From: Alteraurantiacibacter aestuarii
GTDB taxonomy: Bacteria > Pseudomonadota > Alphaproteobacteria > Sphingomonadales > Sphingomonadaceae
DNA length: 64,000 nt
NCBI RefSeq assembly: GCF_009827405.1
Contig: NZ_WTYY01000003.1
Location: forward strand, 310,001-374,000
Direction of reading: 5' to 3'
The notes below the pieces were generated by a model. The model worked only from the letters and a program-made list of their open reading frames with translations. It searched no databases and was not told the origin of the DNA. Position numbers and translations under genes: made by a program. Below, one piece after another: positions 53,882 through 63,215 of the stretch (its first letter is position 1; each line of letters begins with the position of its first letter).

Positions 53882-54233
53882 GAATTTCCCTCCCCAATGA
53901 ACGTTTATGGCCGAGTTTCAGCCATTTGGACCTGTTGTGCAAGCGCAACATTGGTCAATCTGGCTATGCGATTGCTGCTGAAACCGGTGCTTTTTGTGTT
54001 GCTTGATTACGACAATGGCCACGCAATGGAATGGTTTTCTGCCTAGATGCCCTTGCTCCGACCCAAACTACAGCTAGAGATGCACACAGGGAGAGGAGAC
54101 GGTCGGCTTCTTTGCGAGTCTGGCATGCTTCCTCCTTACCGGTCTTAGAGCACAGCTGTTTAAAGGCGTGCCAGGACACAATCGTAACACCAAGCGAGCG
54201 CCTCTTTCGGGTCTCGCCAGGGGAGGATGCCTG
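53882..54233. promoter_or_regulatory. Divergent promoter region of MFS and TonB receptor
   Basis: 352 bp with no credible gene. It contains an 18-bp inverted repeat at 53933-53950 (separate entry) and a GGGAGG ribosome site at 54221-54226 for the receptor. No terminator seen. Confidence 0.55.
53933..53950. promoter_or_regulatory. 18-bp inverted repeat, candidate operator
   Basis: TGTTGTGC-AA-GCGCAACA, eight-base arms with one mismatch, about 50 bp upstream of the MFS start and 280 bp from the receptor start. The TTGyGC-AA-GCrCAA shape fits a helix-turn-helix dimer such as a LacI- or GntR-type regulator. Confidence 0.5.
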
Positions 54234-56864
54234 ATGAAGTTCAAGACGCTCAGCGTTGCGTCGTCGCTTGCCATAGTGGCAAGCATGGCCGCGCCAGCAT
54301 ATGCTCAGGACGCCGAAGGTGATGAAGGTGCGCGCACCAACACCATCGTCGTGACTGCGGAATTCCGCGAAACCAACCTGCAGGACACGCCAATCGCCAT
54401 TACCGCCGTCAACGCGGAAATGCTCGAAGCGCGCGGCCAGACCGACATTGCACAGGTCGCCGCACAGGCACCGAACGTAACTCTCAAGCCGCAGCCCCAG
54501 AACGGTGGCTCGGGCCTGATCGCCTTTATTCGTGGCGTCGGCCAGGTCGACTTCAACTACGCGCTCGATCCGGGTGTGGGTGTCTATGTCGATGACGTGT
54601 TCATCCCGACGCTCTCCAGCTCGCTGCTGGAACTGATGGATCTCGATCGCATCGAAGTTCTGCGCGGTCCGCAGGGCACGCTGGCTGGCAAGAACTCCAT
54701 CGGTGGTTCGATCAAGCTGTTCAGCGCCCGTCCTGAAGGCAGCGGCGAAGGCTATCTGCGCGCAACCTACGGTTCTTTTGACCGTATGGAACTGCGCGGC
54801 ATGGCCGACTTCGAAGTGGCTGATAATCTGTTCGCCCGCGTATCCGGCTTCGGCCGCAGCGTGGACGGCTATGTCACCCAGCTCGATTACGGCCTGACCC
54901 ATCCGGGTTCCAACGTTCCCAGCAACAATGCTCGTGGACGCGGCAACCCTGACAACACCACGATGGGCGGTTCCAACACGACTGCTGGTCGTATTGCGCT
55001 GCGCTGGGTTCCGACCGATCGCCTGGAAGTGAACATCTCGGCTGACTTCTCCTCCACCAAGGGTGAAGCTGGTCCGACCGTTCTGCTGGCTGCCGGTAAG
55101 GCAACCGGTGGTGCGACAGCGTTCGATCCGTTCTCTGACAATCCTGCCGCAAGTGTCGGCAATGGCATTGCCGGAACCGAGATCTATAACGATGATGATG
55201 AGCTCGTCGGTTACGGTGCTTACGAATCGCTGCCTTGGCTCACGGGCCTTGATGGCGACGCTGTTCCGGTAAACTGCGCCTTCGTTCCGAACGGCCCATA
55301 CAGCTGCGACAACATCGGCAACGCCTTTGGTGATCCGGGCTTCATCGCATATTCCAACTTCCTGGATGCGCGCACCCCGACTTCCCAGGCGCCTTACAAG
55401 CCCTATTCTGCCTTGCAGAACCAGGACTTCACCGGCTGGGGCATTCACAGCAATGTCACCTATGATCTGATGGACGACCTGCAGGTTGTCTGGATCAGCT
55501 CCTGGCGTGAATATGAATCCAAGTGGGGCCAGGATCAGGACGCAACTCCTGTTCCCGTGGCACAGCTGGACAACCAGCTGAACCACCGCGCATGGAGCCA
55601 GGAACTGCGCCTGAACTTCGAACTCGCCGATGGCATGGTCGAAGGTACGGTTGGCGGCTTCCTGCTTGATCAGGCTGGCGAATATACCGCGCGTGTTGAC
55701 CTCAACTACGCTGGTATTGACTTCATCCACGGTCCGGACACCACGCCCAGCACGACCAAGGCAATCTTCGGTACTGCTACGCTCCATCCGACCCCGGATA
55801 TGAGCATCACCGGTGGTCTGCGTTATACGAAGGACAAGAAGGTCTACACCTACTTCCGGTCCAACCCGGATGGGTCCTATCCCTTCGATGACTACAACCC
55901 GGAAACCGATGGTCCGCCGATCTGCGAATACTTCTACGGTGCCGATCCTGACTTCGGTGGCCCGGTTTCGCTTGGCAACACGCCTAACTGTCTGCTGACC
56001 GGCCTGTTCGGCCTGTCTGACTCCTTCCGGGGTGATCGTTTCGACTGGCGTGTCTCGGCCGACTACCGCTTCTCCGACGAGTTGCTGATGTATGCGTCGG
56101 TTTCGACGGGCTTCAAGGGCGGCGGTGTTAACCCGCGTCCGTTCTTTGGTCCTTCGGCCGGTAGCTGTGACCCTGCAGAGGGTTATGTCGGCGGTCCGTG
56201 TAACCAGCTGAAGTCGTTCAATCCTGAAACGATTGTCACGTACGAAGTAGGCTTCAAGGCCGACTTGCTTGACCGTCGCCTGCGCTTGAACGGTGCTGCA
56301 TTCTACAATGATTATTCCAACATCATTCTGCAGCTCTCGGCTTGCCCGGCATCTCCCTGCCTCCAGCCCAACAACGTCGGCTCTGCCGAGGTCAAGGGCT
56401 TCGAGCTCGAGTTCGCAGCCTTCCCGGTTGACGGTCTCTCGTTCGATGGTGGCCTGTCCTACCTGGACTTCCAGTATGATACGGCTTCGGTCGCTCCTGC
56501 TGGCCTGACCGGTAACGAGGTAACGCCTTACACGCCGGAATGGACCTACAGCCTGGGTGGTCAGTACGACTATGAAATGGACGCCGGTACGGTCATGTTC
56601 CGTGTCGACGGTGCGTATCAGTCGGCTATCTACACCGACAGCTTCAACACCAGCTGGAGCAAGATCGACGGTTACTTCGTAGCCAACGGTCGCATCGGCT
56701 TCACCACTGCTGATGAAGAGTGGAACGTTGCTCTGGAAGTCCAGAACATGTTCGACAAGTACTACTTCAACAGTGTCAGCGACGTTACCGGTTCGCTCGG
56801 CCTGGTTACCGGTGTGCCCGGCCTGCCGCGCACCTGGTCACTGTCCGTCGGACGCCGCTTCTAA
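54234..56864 (+). CDS. TonB-dependent outer-membrane receptor
   Basis: 876 residues. Signal peptide MKFKTLSVASSLAIVASMAAPAYAQ, TonB-box-like TIVVTAEF near residue 36, plug domain (DTPIAITAVNAEMLEARG; EVLRGPQGTLAGKNSIGG) to about 160, then a 22-strand barrel with many aromatic turns and a final Phe (SVGRRF). Receptors of this size in sphingomonads import catabolic substrates as well as siderophores. Codons such as GGT, GCT and CGT are commoner than in neighbours, as in highly expressed genes. It closes the catabolic cluster and is presumably its outer-membrane gate. Confidence 0.96.
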   Translation: MKFKTLSVASSLAIVASMAAPAYAQDAEGDEGARTNTIVVTAEFRETNLQDTPIAITAVNAEMLEARGQTDIAQVAAQAPNVTLKPQPQNGGSGLIAFIRGVGQVDFNYALDPGVGVYVDDVFIPTLSSSLLELMDLDRIEVLRGPQGTLAGKNSIGGSIKLFSARPEGSGEGYLRATYGSFDRMELRGMADFEVADNLFARVSGFGRSVDGYVTQLDYGLTHPGSNVPSNNARGRGNPDNTTMGGSNTTAGRIALRWVPTDRLEVNISADFSSTKGEAGPTVLLAAGKATGGATAFDPFSDNPAASVGNGIAGTEIYNDDDELVGYGAYESLPWLTGLDGDAVPVNCAFVPNGPYSCDNIGNAFGDPGFIAYSNFLDARTPTSQAPYKPYSALQNQDFTGWGIHSNVTYDLMDDLQVVWISSWREYESKWGQDQDATPVPVAQLDNQLNHRAWSQELRLNFELADGMVEGTVGGFLLDQAGEYTARVDLNYAGIDFIHGPDTTPSTTKAIFGTATLHPTPDMSITGGLRYTKDKKVYTYFRSNPDGSYPFDDYNPETDGPPICEYFYGADPDFGGPVSLGNTPNCLLTGLFGLSDSFRGDRFDWRVSADYRFSDELLMYASVSTGFKGGGVNPRPFFGPSAGSCDPAEGYVGGPCNQLKSFNPETIVTYEVGFKADLLDRRLRLNGAAFYNDYSNIILQLSACPASPCLQPNNVGSAEVKGFELEFAAFPVDGLSFDGGLSYLDFQYDTASVAPAGLTGNEVTPYTPEWTYSLGGQYDYEMDAGTVMFRVDGAYQSAIYTDSFNTSWSKIDGYFVANGRIGFTTADEEWNVALEVQNMFDKYYFNSVSDVTGSLGLVTGVPGLPRTWSLSVGRRF

Positions 56865-56871
56865 TCGGATA

Positions 56872-56894
56872 TGCCCCCGCCTCGTGCGGGGGCA
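56872..56894 (+). terminator. GC hairpin after TonB receptor
   Basis: TGCCCCCGC-CTCGT-GCGGGGGCA, a nine-pair perfect stem 8 bp after the receptor stop, without T tract. It may act with the stronger hairpin downstream or protect the mRNA end. Confidence 0.55.
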
Positions 56895-56919
56895 GATTCG
56901 GTCCGGAAGGATCACAAGA

Positions 56920-56956
56920 AAAAGGGGCGCGGATCACATCGATCCGCGCCCCTTTT
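56920..56956. terminator. Strong bidirectional terminator between receptor and ihfB
   Basis: AAAAGGGGCGCGGATC-ACATC-GATCCGCGCCCCTTTT: a perfect 16-pair stem flanked by A and T tracts, between the rightward receptor and leftward ihfB. Marks the right edge of the accessory region. Confidence 0.93.
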
Positions 56957-57013
56957 CTTATGCCTGCCTTTCGCGTGGAGGCATTGCTGCCGTCACACCG
57001 CGCTTGGCCGGTG

Positions 57014-57295
57014 CTATCCTGAATTCAGCCTTTCGCGCATTTCCTTGCCCGGCTTGAAATAGGGTACGCGCTTGGCCGGCACTTCCACCGCATCCCCAGT
57101 GCGCGGATTGCGGCCGAGGCGCGCATCGCGTTCCCGGGTGGAGAACGTGCCGAAGCCGCGCAGTTCAACCCGTCCGCCTTCGGCAAGACGCGCAGAAATT
57201 TCCTCGAAGAAAACATCGACAACCTGCTCGATTTCCTCAGGACGCAGGTCCGGATTGTCTTCGGCGAGTGATTGCAGCAGTTCGGATCTTATCAT
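57014..57295 (-). CDS. ihfB: Integration host factor subunit beta
   Basis: 93 residues from ATG 57295. DNA-bending histone-like protein that pairs with Ihf[36 protein letters not shown] and [23 protein letters not shown] (split here) are the HU/IHF signatures, with the Pro at the tip of the beta arm. IhfB-type rather than HU because of MIRSELLQ and the KRVPYFKPG end. The 223 bp upstream to the GntR gene must contain its promoter. Confidence 0.95.
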   Translation of the reverse strand: MIRSELLQSLAEDNPDLRPEEIEQVVDVFFEEISARLAEGGRVELRGFGTFSTRERDARLGRNPRTGDAVEVPAKRVPYFKPGKEMRERLNSG

Positions 57296-57490
57296 TTCCG
57301 TCCCTTTCGGCCCGGCGAAAGCCAGACACATATTGCCAAGCTTGCGGCATACCCGACCCGATGGCATGCCGACATGATCGTGAACATGACAGAAGTGTGT
57401 GCCCTGCGCAATTGTCGAGTTTTTACAAGTCCTGCGCGGCGCATTGGGACGCGCTACCAAGCCTTGAGACAGGCCCGCTACAGGTGATGT

Positions 57491-57520
57491 CAGGCGCTGC
57501 GAGGCGCTGCGAGGCGCTTC
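57491..57520. repeat. Ten-base tandem repeat at the GntR gene stop
   Basis: CAGGCGCTGC, GAGGCGCTGC and GAGGCGCTTC in direct succession, ending inside the stop codon (57519-57521) of the GntR-family gene. Confidence 0.85.
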
Positions 57521-57857
57521 AGGCCAGGTCGGTCAGCTCTGCAAGAGAGATATCAAGCCGTTCCATCTTGCGGCGGATTTCGGGCCATTCTTCCTGCAGG
57601 AAGATATCCCTTTCCGCATTGCGCAGCTTGTCTGCCGCCCCTTCGCGAACGAACATGCCCACGCCGCGCTGCACGCGGATCAGACCGTCTGCCTGAAACT
57701 GCTGATAGGCCTTGGCCACGGTCAGCGGGTTTGCGCCCTGGTCCGCAGCGAAGGCGCGCACCGATGGCAGCATCCCGCCCTCGGCATACTCCCCCTCGAT
57801 AATCGAGGCGGCAATCCGGTCGCGCAGGCGGAGATATACGGGCTTGGTTTCGCTCAT
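57519..57857 (-). CDS. GntR-family regulator, YtrA type
   Basis: 112 residues, the short form with a winged helix-turn-helix and only a small C-terminal dimerisation helix. [41 protein letters not shown] and [12 protein letters not shown] are diagnostic. YtrA-type regulators usually control an adjacent ABC or membrane gene, but here the neighbour is the divergent POT transporter. Could in principle control the cluster, though ihfB and terminators lie between. Confidence 0.93.
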   Translation of the reverse strand: MSETKPVYLRLRDRIAASIIEGEYAEGGMLPSVRAFAADQGANPLTVAKAYQQFQADGLIRVQRGVGMFVREGAADKLRNAERDIFLQEEWPEIRRKMERLDISLAELTDLA

Positions 57858-58036
57858 GTCAGGTGATGCAGTGCCATAATACAGCGTGTCGGGTCAAGCT
57901 GCATGCGGCAGGCCGCCCGGTTTCGCATGCAACAAAACAGGCTTCACAGCCGCGTTTCTGCCGTTAGGGTGCCACGCTTGGCGCGCGCAAAGCGCCTGAC
58001 AAAGGGGCTGGGGATCGCAATGAAAGACATGGGCCG

Positions 58037-59665
58037 ATGAAAGAGCTGGCACTTTGGAACGAGGGCGACTGGGTCGCCGCCATCGCCGCGGTCATTCTTG
58101 CCGCCTTCCTGGTGGCAGGCGGATTGATCGCCGCCAGCCGCCAGCCGGAACCACTGGGCCATCCCAAGGGCCTGTACATGCTGTTCTTCGCCGAGATGTG
58201 GGAGCGGTTCTCCTATTACGGCATGCGCGCCCTGCTGATCTTCTACCTGACCCAACACTGGCTGTTCAGCGATGGCGAAAGCACGGTGATCTACGGCGCC
58301 TATGGCAGCCTGGTCTATATCACTCCGGTTCTGGGCGGCTGGCTGGCAGATCGCTATCTGGGCCAGCGCAAGGCAGTGTTGTTTGGCGGCGTGTTGCTGG
58401 CGATGGGCCATCTGTTCATGGCCTTCGAAGGCACGGGCGGACAAGGCGATTCCACGATCAACATATTCTGGCTGGCACTGGCCCTGATCATCGTCGGTTC
58501 CGGTTTCCTGAAAGCCAACATCTCGGTGATGGTGGGCCAACTCTACACGCTCACCGATGGCCGGCGTGATGCAGCCTACACAATCTTCTACATGGGCATC
58601 AATGTGGGCGCGGCGGCAGGTACGATCCTGGTCGGCTATCTCGGTCAAACCATTGGCTGGGCCTTTGGCTTCGGACTTGCCGGAATCGGCATGGTCGCGG
58701 GCCTGATCGTCTTCGTGCTGGGCAAGGGCCTGCTGCGTGGAGCGGGTGAAGCGCCCCACATGCTCGCCAGGAGCAAGGAAATCACGATCTACGTTGCCGC
58801 AATTGCCTCGGTGGGCCTGATGTGGGGTCTGATCCAGTACCGCGACGTGATCCAGACGCTGCTGATCGTGTCGGGCGTGGGCCTGCTGGGATATGTGCTT
58901 TACGAGGCGTTCAAGCTGCCCAAGCAGCCACGCGAACGCATTTTCGCCATCCTGTTCCTGATCGCCCTGAACCCGCTGTTCTGGGGCCTGTTCGAACAGG
59001 CCGGCGGCAGCCTCAACCTCTACACCGATCGCTATGTGGAGATCGGCAATGTGCCGTCATCGGTGTTCCAGTCGATCAACCCCATTTACATCATCCTGTT
59101 CGCCCCGCTGTTCGCCATGCTGTGGCAGTGGCTGGGCAAGCGGGGGCTGGAACCTTCCGCCCCGGCCAAGTTCGCCCTGGCATTGTTCCAGGTGGGTGCG
59201 GGCTTCCTGGTGTTTGTCTGGGGTGCGAACACCGTCGGCCCCGAAGTGATGACCCCGGTGCTGTTTGTCTTCCTGATCTACCTTTTGCACACCACGGGTG
59301 AGCTGTGCCTCAGCCCCGTTGGCCTCTCCGCCATGAACCGCCTTGCCCCCAGTTTCATGGCATCGTTAATCATGGGCGCATGGTTCTACATGACCGCAGT
59401 GGGCAATTTCGTCGGCGGCAAAATCGGCGAAGCGACCGGCGGCGAGGGCGGCGAGATGAGCCGCGACCTGGTGCTGACAGTCTACAACCAGATAGGCTGG
59501 GTGGCGATTGGCGTGGGCGCGGTGGTGCTGGCGCTCAGCCCGATTGTGAAGCGGTGGATGCACCTCGATACGCTGGAGGACGACAATGTGGGCGATGACC
59601 TGCTGGGCCAGAGCGAAGTGGGTGAACCGTCAGCCGGCGGCATGCATCCGGAGGTGCGGGGGTAG
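58037..59665 (+). CDS. POT/PTR family peptide:H+ symporter
   Basis: 542 residues, 14 TM helices expected. FFAEMWERFSYYGMRALLIF near residue 52 contains the ExxER(F) proton-coupling signature of DtpT-like transporters, and FYMGINVGAAAGTI the PTR2 signature. Imports di- and tripeptides. The C-terminal tail after the last helix is acidic. Divergent from the GntR gene. Confidence 0.94.
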   Translation: MKELALWNEGDWVAAIAAVILAAFLVAGGLIAASRQPEPLGHPKGLYMLFFAEMWERFSYYGMRALLIFYLTQHWLFSDGESTVIYGAYGSLVYITPVLGGWLADRYLGQRKAVLFGGVLLAMGHLFMAFEGTGGQGDSTINIFWLALALIIVGSGFLKANISVMVGQLYTLTDGRRDAAYTIFYMGINVGAAAGTILVGYLGQTIGWAFGFGLAGIGMVAGLIVFVLGKGLLRGAGEAPHMLARSKEITIYVAAIASVGLMWGLIQYRDVIQTLLIVSGVGLLGYVLYEAFKLPKQPRERIFAILFLIALNPLFWGLFEQAGGSLNLYTDRYVEIGNVPSSVFQSINPIYIILFAPLFAMLWQWLGKRGLEPSAPAKFALALFQVGAGFLVFVWGANTVGPEVMTPVLFVFLIYLLHTTGELCLSPVGLSAMNRLAPSFMASLIMGAWFYMTAVGNFVGGKIGEATGGEGGEMSRDLVLTVYNQIGWVAIGVGAVVLALSPIVKRWMHLDTLEDDNVGDDLLGQSEVGEPSAGGMHPEVRG

Positions 59666-59733
59666 GGTTAGGCCCGTAGTCTGCTGCTGATAGCCTGCCT
59701 GCACATGGGTGCGGGCAAGCCAGTCAGGCACTC

Positions 59734-61665
59734 CTAGGCCCGCGCTTCTTCCACGCCGGCGCTGTTGTGGCGCAATGCATTGAGCACGGTTTCCACGATA
59801 TGCGGGGCATTGAGGCCGGCCTGCTCATATTGCTTTTCAGGCGTGTCGTGATCCTGGAAGATATCGGGCAGGCGCAATGTGCGGATCTTCAGGCCGCCAT
59901 CCAGCAGCCCCTCGTCACTGGCCAGCGTCAGCACGTGGGCGCCCAGCCCGCCGATGGAGCCTTCCTCCACCGTCACCACCACTTCATGGGTGGTGGCCAG
60001 CTTGCGGATCAGATCTGCATCCAGCGGCTTGACGAAGCGCAGGTCCGCCACCGTGGTGGAAAGGCCCTTGGCCACCAGCGTATCAGCCGCAGCCAGCGCT
60101 TCTGCCAGACGCGAGCCGAGCGAAAGGATGGCCACCTTGCCGCCCTTTTCGTCCCCGCGAACAATCCGGCCCTTGCCGATTTCCAGCTTTTGCGGAACCT
60201 CCGGCATGGCCGCGCCCACGCCATTGCCGCGTGGATAGCGGAAGGCGATGGGGCCATCGTCATATTCGGCGGCGGTATAGGTCATGTGGACCAGCTCCGC
60301 TTCATCCGAAGGGGACATCACCACCATGTTGGGCAGCGTGGCCAGATAGGTCAGGTCAAAACTGCCCGCATGGGTTGCGCCATCCGCGCCCACCAGTCCG
60401 GCGCGATCGATGGCGAAGCGTACCGGCAGGTTCTGGATCGCCACATCGTGCACGATCTGGTCAAAAGCGCGCTGCAGGAAGGTGGAATAGATTGCCGCAA
60501 ATGGCCGCATGCCCTGCGCGGCAAGGCCGGCGGCAAAGGTCACACCGTGCTGTTCGGCAATGCCGACATCAAAGGCGCGCTCAGGATGAGCGGCGGCGAA
60601 TTTGTCCACCCCGGTGCCCGAAGGCATGGCGGCGGTGATGGCGCAGATCTTCTCATCGCTTTGCGCCAGCATCGCCAGCGTTTCCCCGAATACGTTCTGA
60701 TAGGCGGGCGGTCCGGCCTTGGACTTGGCCTTTTCACCCGTCACCACATCAAACTTGGGCACGCCGTGATATTTGTCAGCCGATTCCTCGGCCGGGGCAT
60801 AGCCCTTGCCCTTTTGCGTCACGACATGGATCAGCACCGGGCCTTGTTCACTGTCGCGGACATTTTCCAGCACCGGCAGCAGATGGTCCAGATTATGGCC
60901 ATCGATAGGGCCGACGTAATAGAAGCCCAGCTCCTCGAACAGAGTGCCGCCGGTCACCATGCCGCGGGTATATTCCTCTGCCTTGCCGAGCGACTGGTGC
61001 ACCCGGCGTGACAGCTTCTTGGCCAGCTTGGAGGCGATCGAGCGCAGGCCGAGATATTCGCTGCTGGAGATCAGCCGCGCCAGATAGGCCGAAAGCCCGC
61101 CCACCGGCGGCGCAATCGACATGTCGTTGTCATTCAGGATGACCACCAGCCGGTTGCCCGCCTGTTCGGCATTGTTCATCGCTTCATAGGCCATGCCCGC
61201 GCTCATCGCGCCATCGCCGATCACCGCAATGGCCTTGCCCGGATTGCCGGTCAGCTTGTTGGCGACGGCAAAGCCAAGCCCTGCGGAAATGGAGGTGGAG
61301 CTGTGCGCCGCGCCGAACGGATCATATTCGCTTTCAGACCGCTTGGTGAAGCCGGACAGCCCGCCGCCCTGGCGCAAGGTGCGAATCCGGTCGCGCCGCC
61401 CGGTGATGATCTTGTGCGGATAGGCCTGGTGGCCAACATCCCAGATCAGCCGGTCCTGCGGCGTGTTGAACACATAGTGCAGGGCCACGGTCAGTTCGAC
61501 CACGCCCAGGCCCGATCCCAGATGCCCGCCGGTGGAACCGACAGCATCGATCATCTCGGCGCGCAGTTCATCTGCCAGTTGCCGCAATTGTGCGGGTTCC
61601 AGCTTTCGCAGATCCAGAGGAGTGTCGACCTGGTCGAGCAGCGGAGTTTCGGGCCGTAAAGTCAT
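59734..61665 (-). CDS. dxs: 1-Deoxy-D-xylulose-5-phosphate synthase
   Basis: First enzyme of the MEP isoprenoid pathway: pyruvate plus glyceraldehyde-3-phosphate to DXP, thiamine diphosphate-dependent. 643 residues. [37 protein letters not shown] (ThDP site) and [15 protein letters not shown] are diagnostic, with the transketolase C-terminal domain from about 500. No other MEP or carotenoid genes adjoin it. Confidence 0.96.
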   Translation of the reverse strand: MTLRPETPLLDQVDTPLDLRKLEPAQLRQLADELRAEMIDAVGSTGGHLGSGLGVVELTVALHYVFNTPQDRLIWDVGHQAYPHKIITGRRDRIRTLRQGGGLSGFTKRSESEYDPFGAAHSSTSISAGLGFAVANKLTGNPGKAIAVIGDGAMSAGMAYEAMNNAEQAGNRLVVILNDNDMSIAPPVGGLSAYLARLISSSEYLGLRSIASKLAKKLSRRVHQSLGKAEEYTRGMVTGGTLFEELGFYYVGPIDGHNLDHLLPVLENVRDSEQGPVLIHVVTQKGKGYAPAEESADKYHGVPKFDVVTGEKAKSKAGPPAYQNVFGETLAMLAQSDEKICAITAAMPSGTGVDKFAAAHPERAFDVGIAEQHGVTFAAGLAAQGMRPFAAIYSTFLQRAFDQIVHDVAIQNLPVRFAIDRAGLVGADGATHAGSFDLTYLATLPNMVVMSPSDEAELVHMTYTAAEYDDGPIAFRYPRGNGVGAAMPEVPQKLEIGKGRIVRGDEKGGKVAILSLGSRLAEALAAADTLVAKGLSTTVADLRFVKPLDADLIRKLATTHEVVVTVEEGSIGGLGAHVLTLASDEGLLDGGLKIRTLRLPDIFQDHDTPEKQYEQAGLNAPHIVETVLNALRHNSAGVEEARA

Positions 61666-61718
61666 TACAGGGTCTTACAACCACCAACCCAAGCTGTCGA
61701 TGAACGAGAACGTGGCAT

Positions 61719-62180
61719 TCAACCGGCGCATTCTGAGCATAGTCCGCGCAGCTCCACCACCGGGCGCACATCGGAAAAACCGGCCTTTTGCCCCGCTTCG
61801 CGCAGGGCGGTGGTCAATTTGTCATCATCGAAATGGTCTGCCTGGCCGCAATCATCGCAGATCAGGAAGATGCAATCATGCCGGCATCCGGGATGGCTGT
61901 TGGCGAGATAGGCGTTGGCGCTTTCAATCCGGTTGGCCAGATTCGTGCGCACGAACAGGTCCAGGATTCGGTAAACGCTGTTGGCCGCAACGCGCTTGCC
62001 GCGGTTCTGGCCGACCAGTTCGGCAATGTCATAGGCGCTGGCAGGGCGTTCCTGCGCGGCCAGAGCGCGAAACACATCCGCGCGCATGGCTGTCCACTGC
62101 TCACCCGCCTGCGTGAGGACCTGTTCAGCCTCCTCAATCAGCCGGAGGCCCGAATGTTCGTGATGCTTGTGACCCGTCAT
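61719..62180 (-). CDS. Fur-family metalloregulator (Zur-like)
   Basis: 153 residues from ATG 62180. N-terminal winged helix with VLTQAGEQWTAMRADVFRALAA and AANSVYRILDLFVRTNL; His-rich start (TGHKHHEHSG); structural zinc CDDCG and CSEC near the C-terminus, the two CxxC pairs of the family. HPGCRHDCIFLICDDCGQ resembles the zinc-responsive Zur rather than Fur. No zinc transporter is adjacent, so the metal is inferred. It ends 53 bp before dxs. Confidence 0.85.
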   Translation of the reverse strand: MTGHKHHEHSGLRLIEEAEQVLTQAGEQWTAMRADVFRALAAQERPASAYDIAELVGQNRGKRVAANSVYRILDLFVRTNLANRIESANAYLANSHPGCRHDCIFLICDDCGQADHFDDDKLTTALREAGQKAGFSDVRPVVELRGLCSECAG

Positions 62181-62227
62181 CGCACCGATATAGGTGCAGC
62201 TTCCCCCATGGGCAAATGCCGCGGCGT

Positions 62228-62899
62228 TTATCCGGTGCGGAAAGTGCTGCGGTACAGCTGCGGGAACTCTTCGCGCAGTGCCTCCACCTTGGGAGCATCC
62301 CAACGGCGGATATAGGGATTGGTGGGATTCCTGAGCGAGAAATCCTGATGATATTCCTCCGCCTCATAAAAAGCGCGCGGGTTCTCGATCGCCACCACGA
62401 TGGGCCTGTCCCACACCCCGCTGCGCCCCATTTGCGCCAGGTAAGCCTGCGCCACGGCGCGCTGTTCGGCGTTCATCGGGACGATGGCGGAGCGATACTG
62501 CGTGCCGTGATCGGGACCCTGGCGGTTGAGCAGGGTCGGATCGGCACCAACCGAGAAGAGGATTTGCAGCAGCTGGTCATAACGGACCACAGACGGGTCA
62601 TAAACCACCTTCACCGCCTCTGCATGACCGGTCACGCCAGACGATACCAGCGAGTAGCTCGCCTGCTGCTGTGTGCCGCCGTGATAGCCCGATACGGCGC
62701 TTTGCACGCCGCGCGTGTGGGAGAAGATCGCCTCGATCCCCCAGAAGCAGCCTCCTGCGAAAATGGCGGTCTGCAAGCCGCTCTCATCCGCCTGCCTAGT
62801 GGCGACGGGCGCGTTGAAGACCTCTTCAGCGGAAGAGGGCGTGGCGGTGATGGCTACGCCGGCAAGCGCGGCGGCAAGGAGTGCGGCTTTGAACTTCAT
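62228..62899 (-). CDS. msrA: Exported peptide-methionine (S)-S-oxide reductase
   Basis: About 223 residues. Signal peptide (MKFKAALLAAALAGVAITATPSSA). Catalytic AIFAGGCFWGIEAIF near residue 47, GYHGGTQ and QYRSAIVPMN are diagnostic. With the exported MsrB at 26.5 kb this gives periplasmic repair of both sulfoxide isomers. Start 62899 gives a six-base spacing from GGAGG; 62902 is also possible. The ribosome site lies inside the end of the 34-residue upstream frame. Confidence 0.94.
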   Translation of the reverse strand: MKFKAALLAAALAGVAITATPSSAEEVFNAPVATRQADESGLQTAIFAGGCFWGIEAIFSHTRGVQSAVSGYHGGTQQQASYSLVSSGVTGHAEAVKVVYDPSVVRYDQLLQILFSVGADPTLLNRQGPDHGTQYRSAIVPMNAEQRAVAQAYLAQMGRSGVWDRPIVVAIENPRAFYEAEEYHQDFSLRNPTNPYIRRWDAPKVEALREEFPQLYRSTFRTG

Positions 62900-63003
62900 C
62901 ATGAACCTCCAAGGTGTGGGAGGATATTCGCGGCAAGTACCACGGCAGTTACACCGAAGCCGAGAAGGAATGAACGATAAAGTTCGGCGGTAAACAGACC
63001 CAT
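62899..63003 (-). CDS. Probable 34-residue membrane peptide coupled to msrA
   Basis: ATG 63003 to TGA 62901-62899, overlapping the msrA start (ATGATG). The product MGLFTAELYRSFLLGFGVTA, followed by a hydrophobic stretch ending NILPHLGGS, forms one transmembrane helix with a short N-terminal segment. The coupling by stop/start overlap and the clear TM pattern support it, although its own ribosome site (GAAAG) is weak. Too short for family assignment. Confidence 0.5.
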   Translation of the reverse strand: MGLFTAELYRSFLLGFGVTAVVLAANILPHLGGS

Positions 63004-63215
63004 GGGAAATTGCTTTCTGCGAATTCTTTATTGCACCCTATGTAGGCACGAATGTCTTGCATGCGGCTGAACAGGCGCAAACTCGCCGCAGCGCTGCGTC
63101 GCTTCATCGTGATTCGGGCGGGGAAGCAGGCTTTGCGGCCCCGAAAGGCCGGTATCACAGGCCCGATATCAGAATTCCTGAAGCTTCAGCGCAGCAGTGG
63201 CGCATCAGTGGAGCA
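63004..63215. promoter_or_regulatory. Intergenic region upstream of the msrA unit
   Basis: 212 bp between purH and the 34-residue frame. It must hold the msrA promoter. A possible GGCC-CCGAAA-GGCC hairpin is seen near 63138-63151, without T tract. No gene recognised; the longer open frame here on the minus strand (62949-63158) lacks support. Confidence 0.4.

Noticed and set aside
53964-55787. A 607-codon minus-strand open frame opposite the TonB receptor
   Set aside because: Overlaps signal peptide and plug of the receptor; no family features. A shadow frame.
62949-63158. A 69-codon minus-strand frame upstream of msrA
   Set aside because: No ribosome site, Arg/Phe-rich product without motifs; the 34-residue frame in another reading frame fits the coupling to msrA better.
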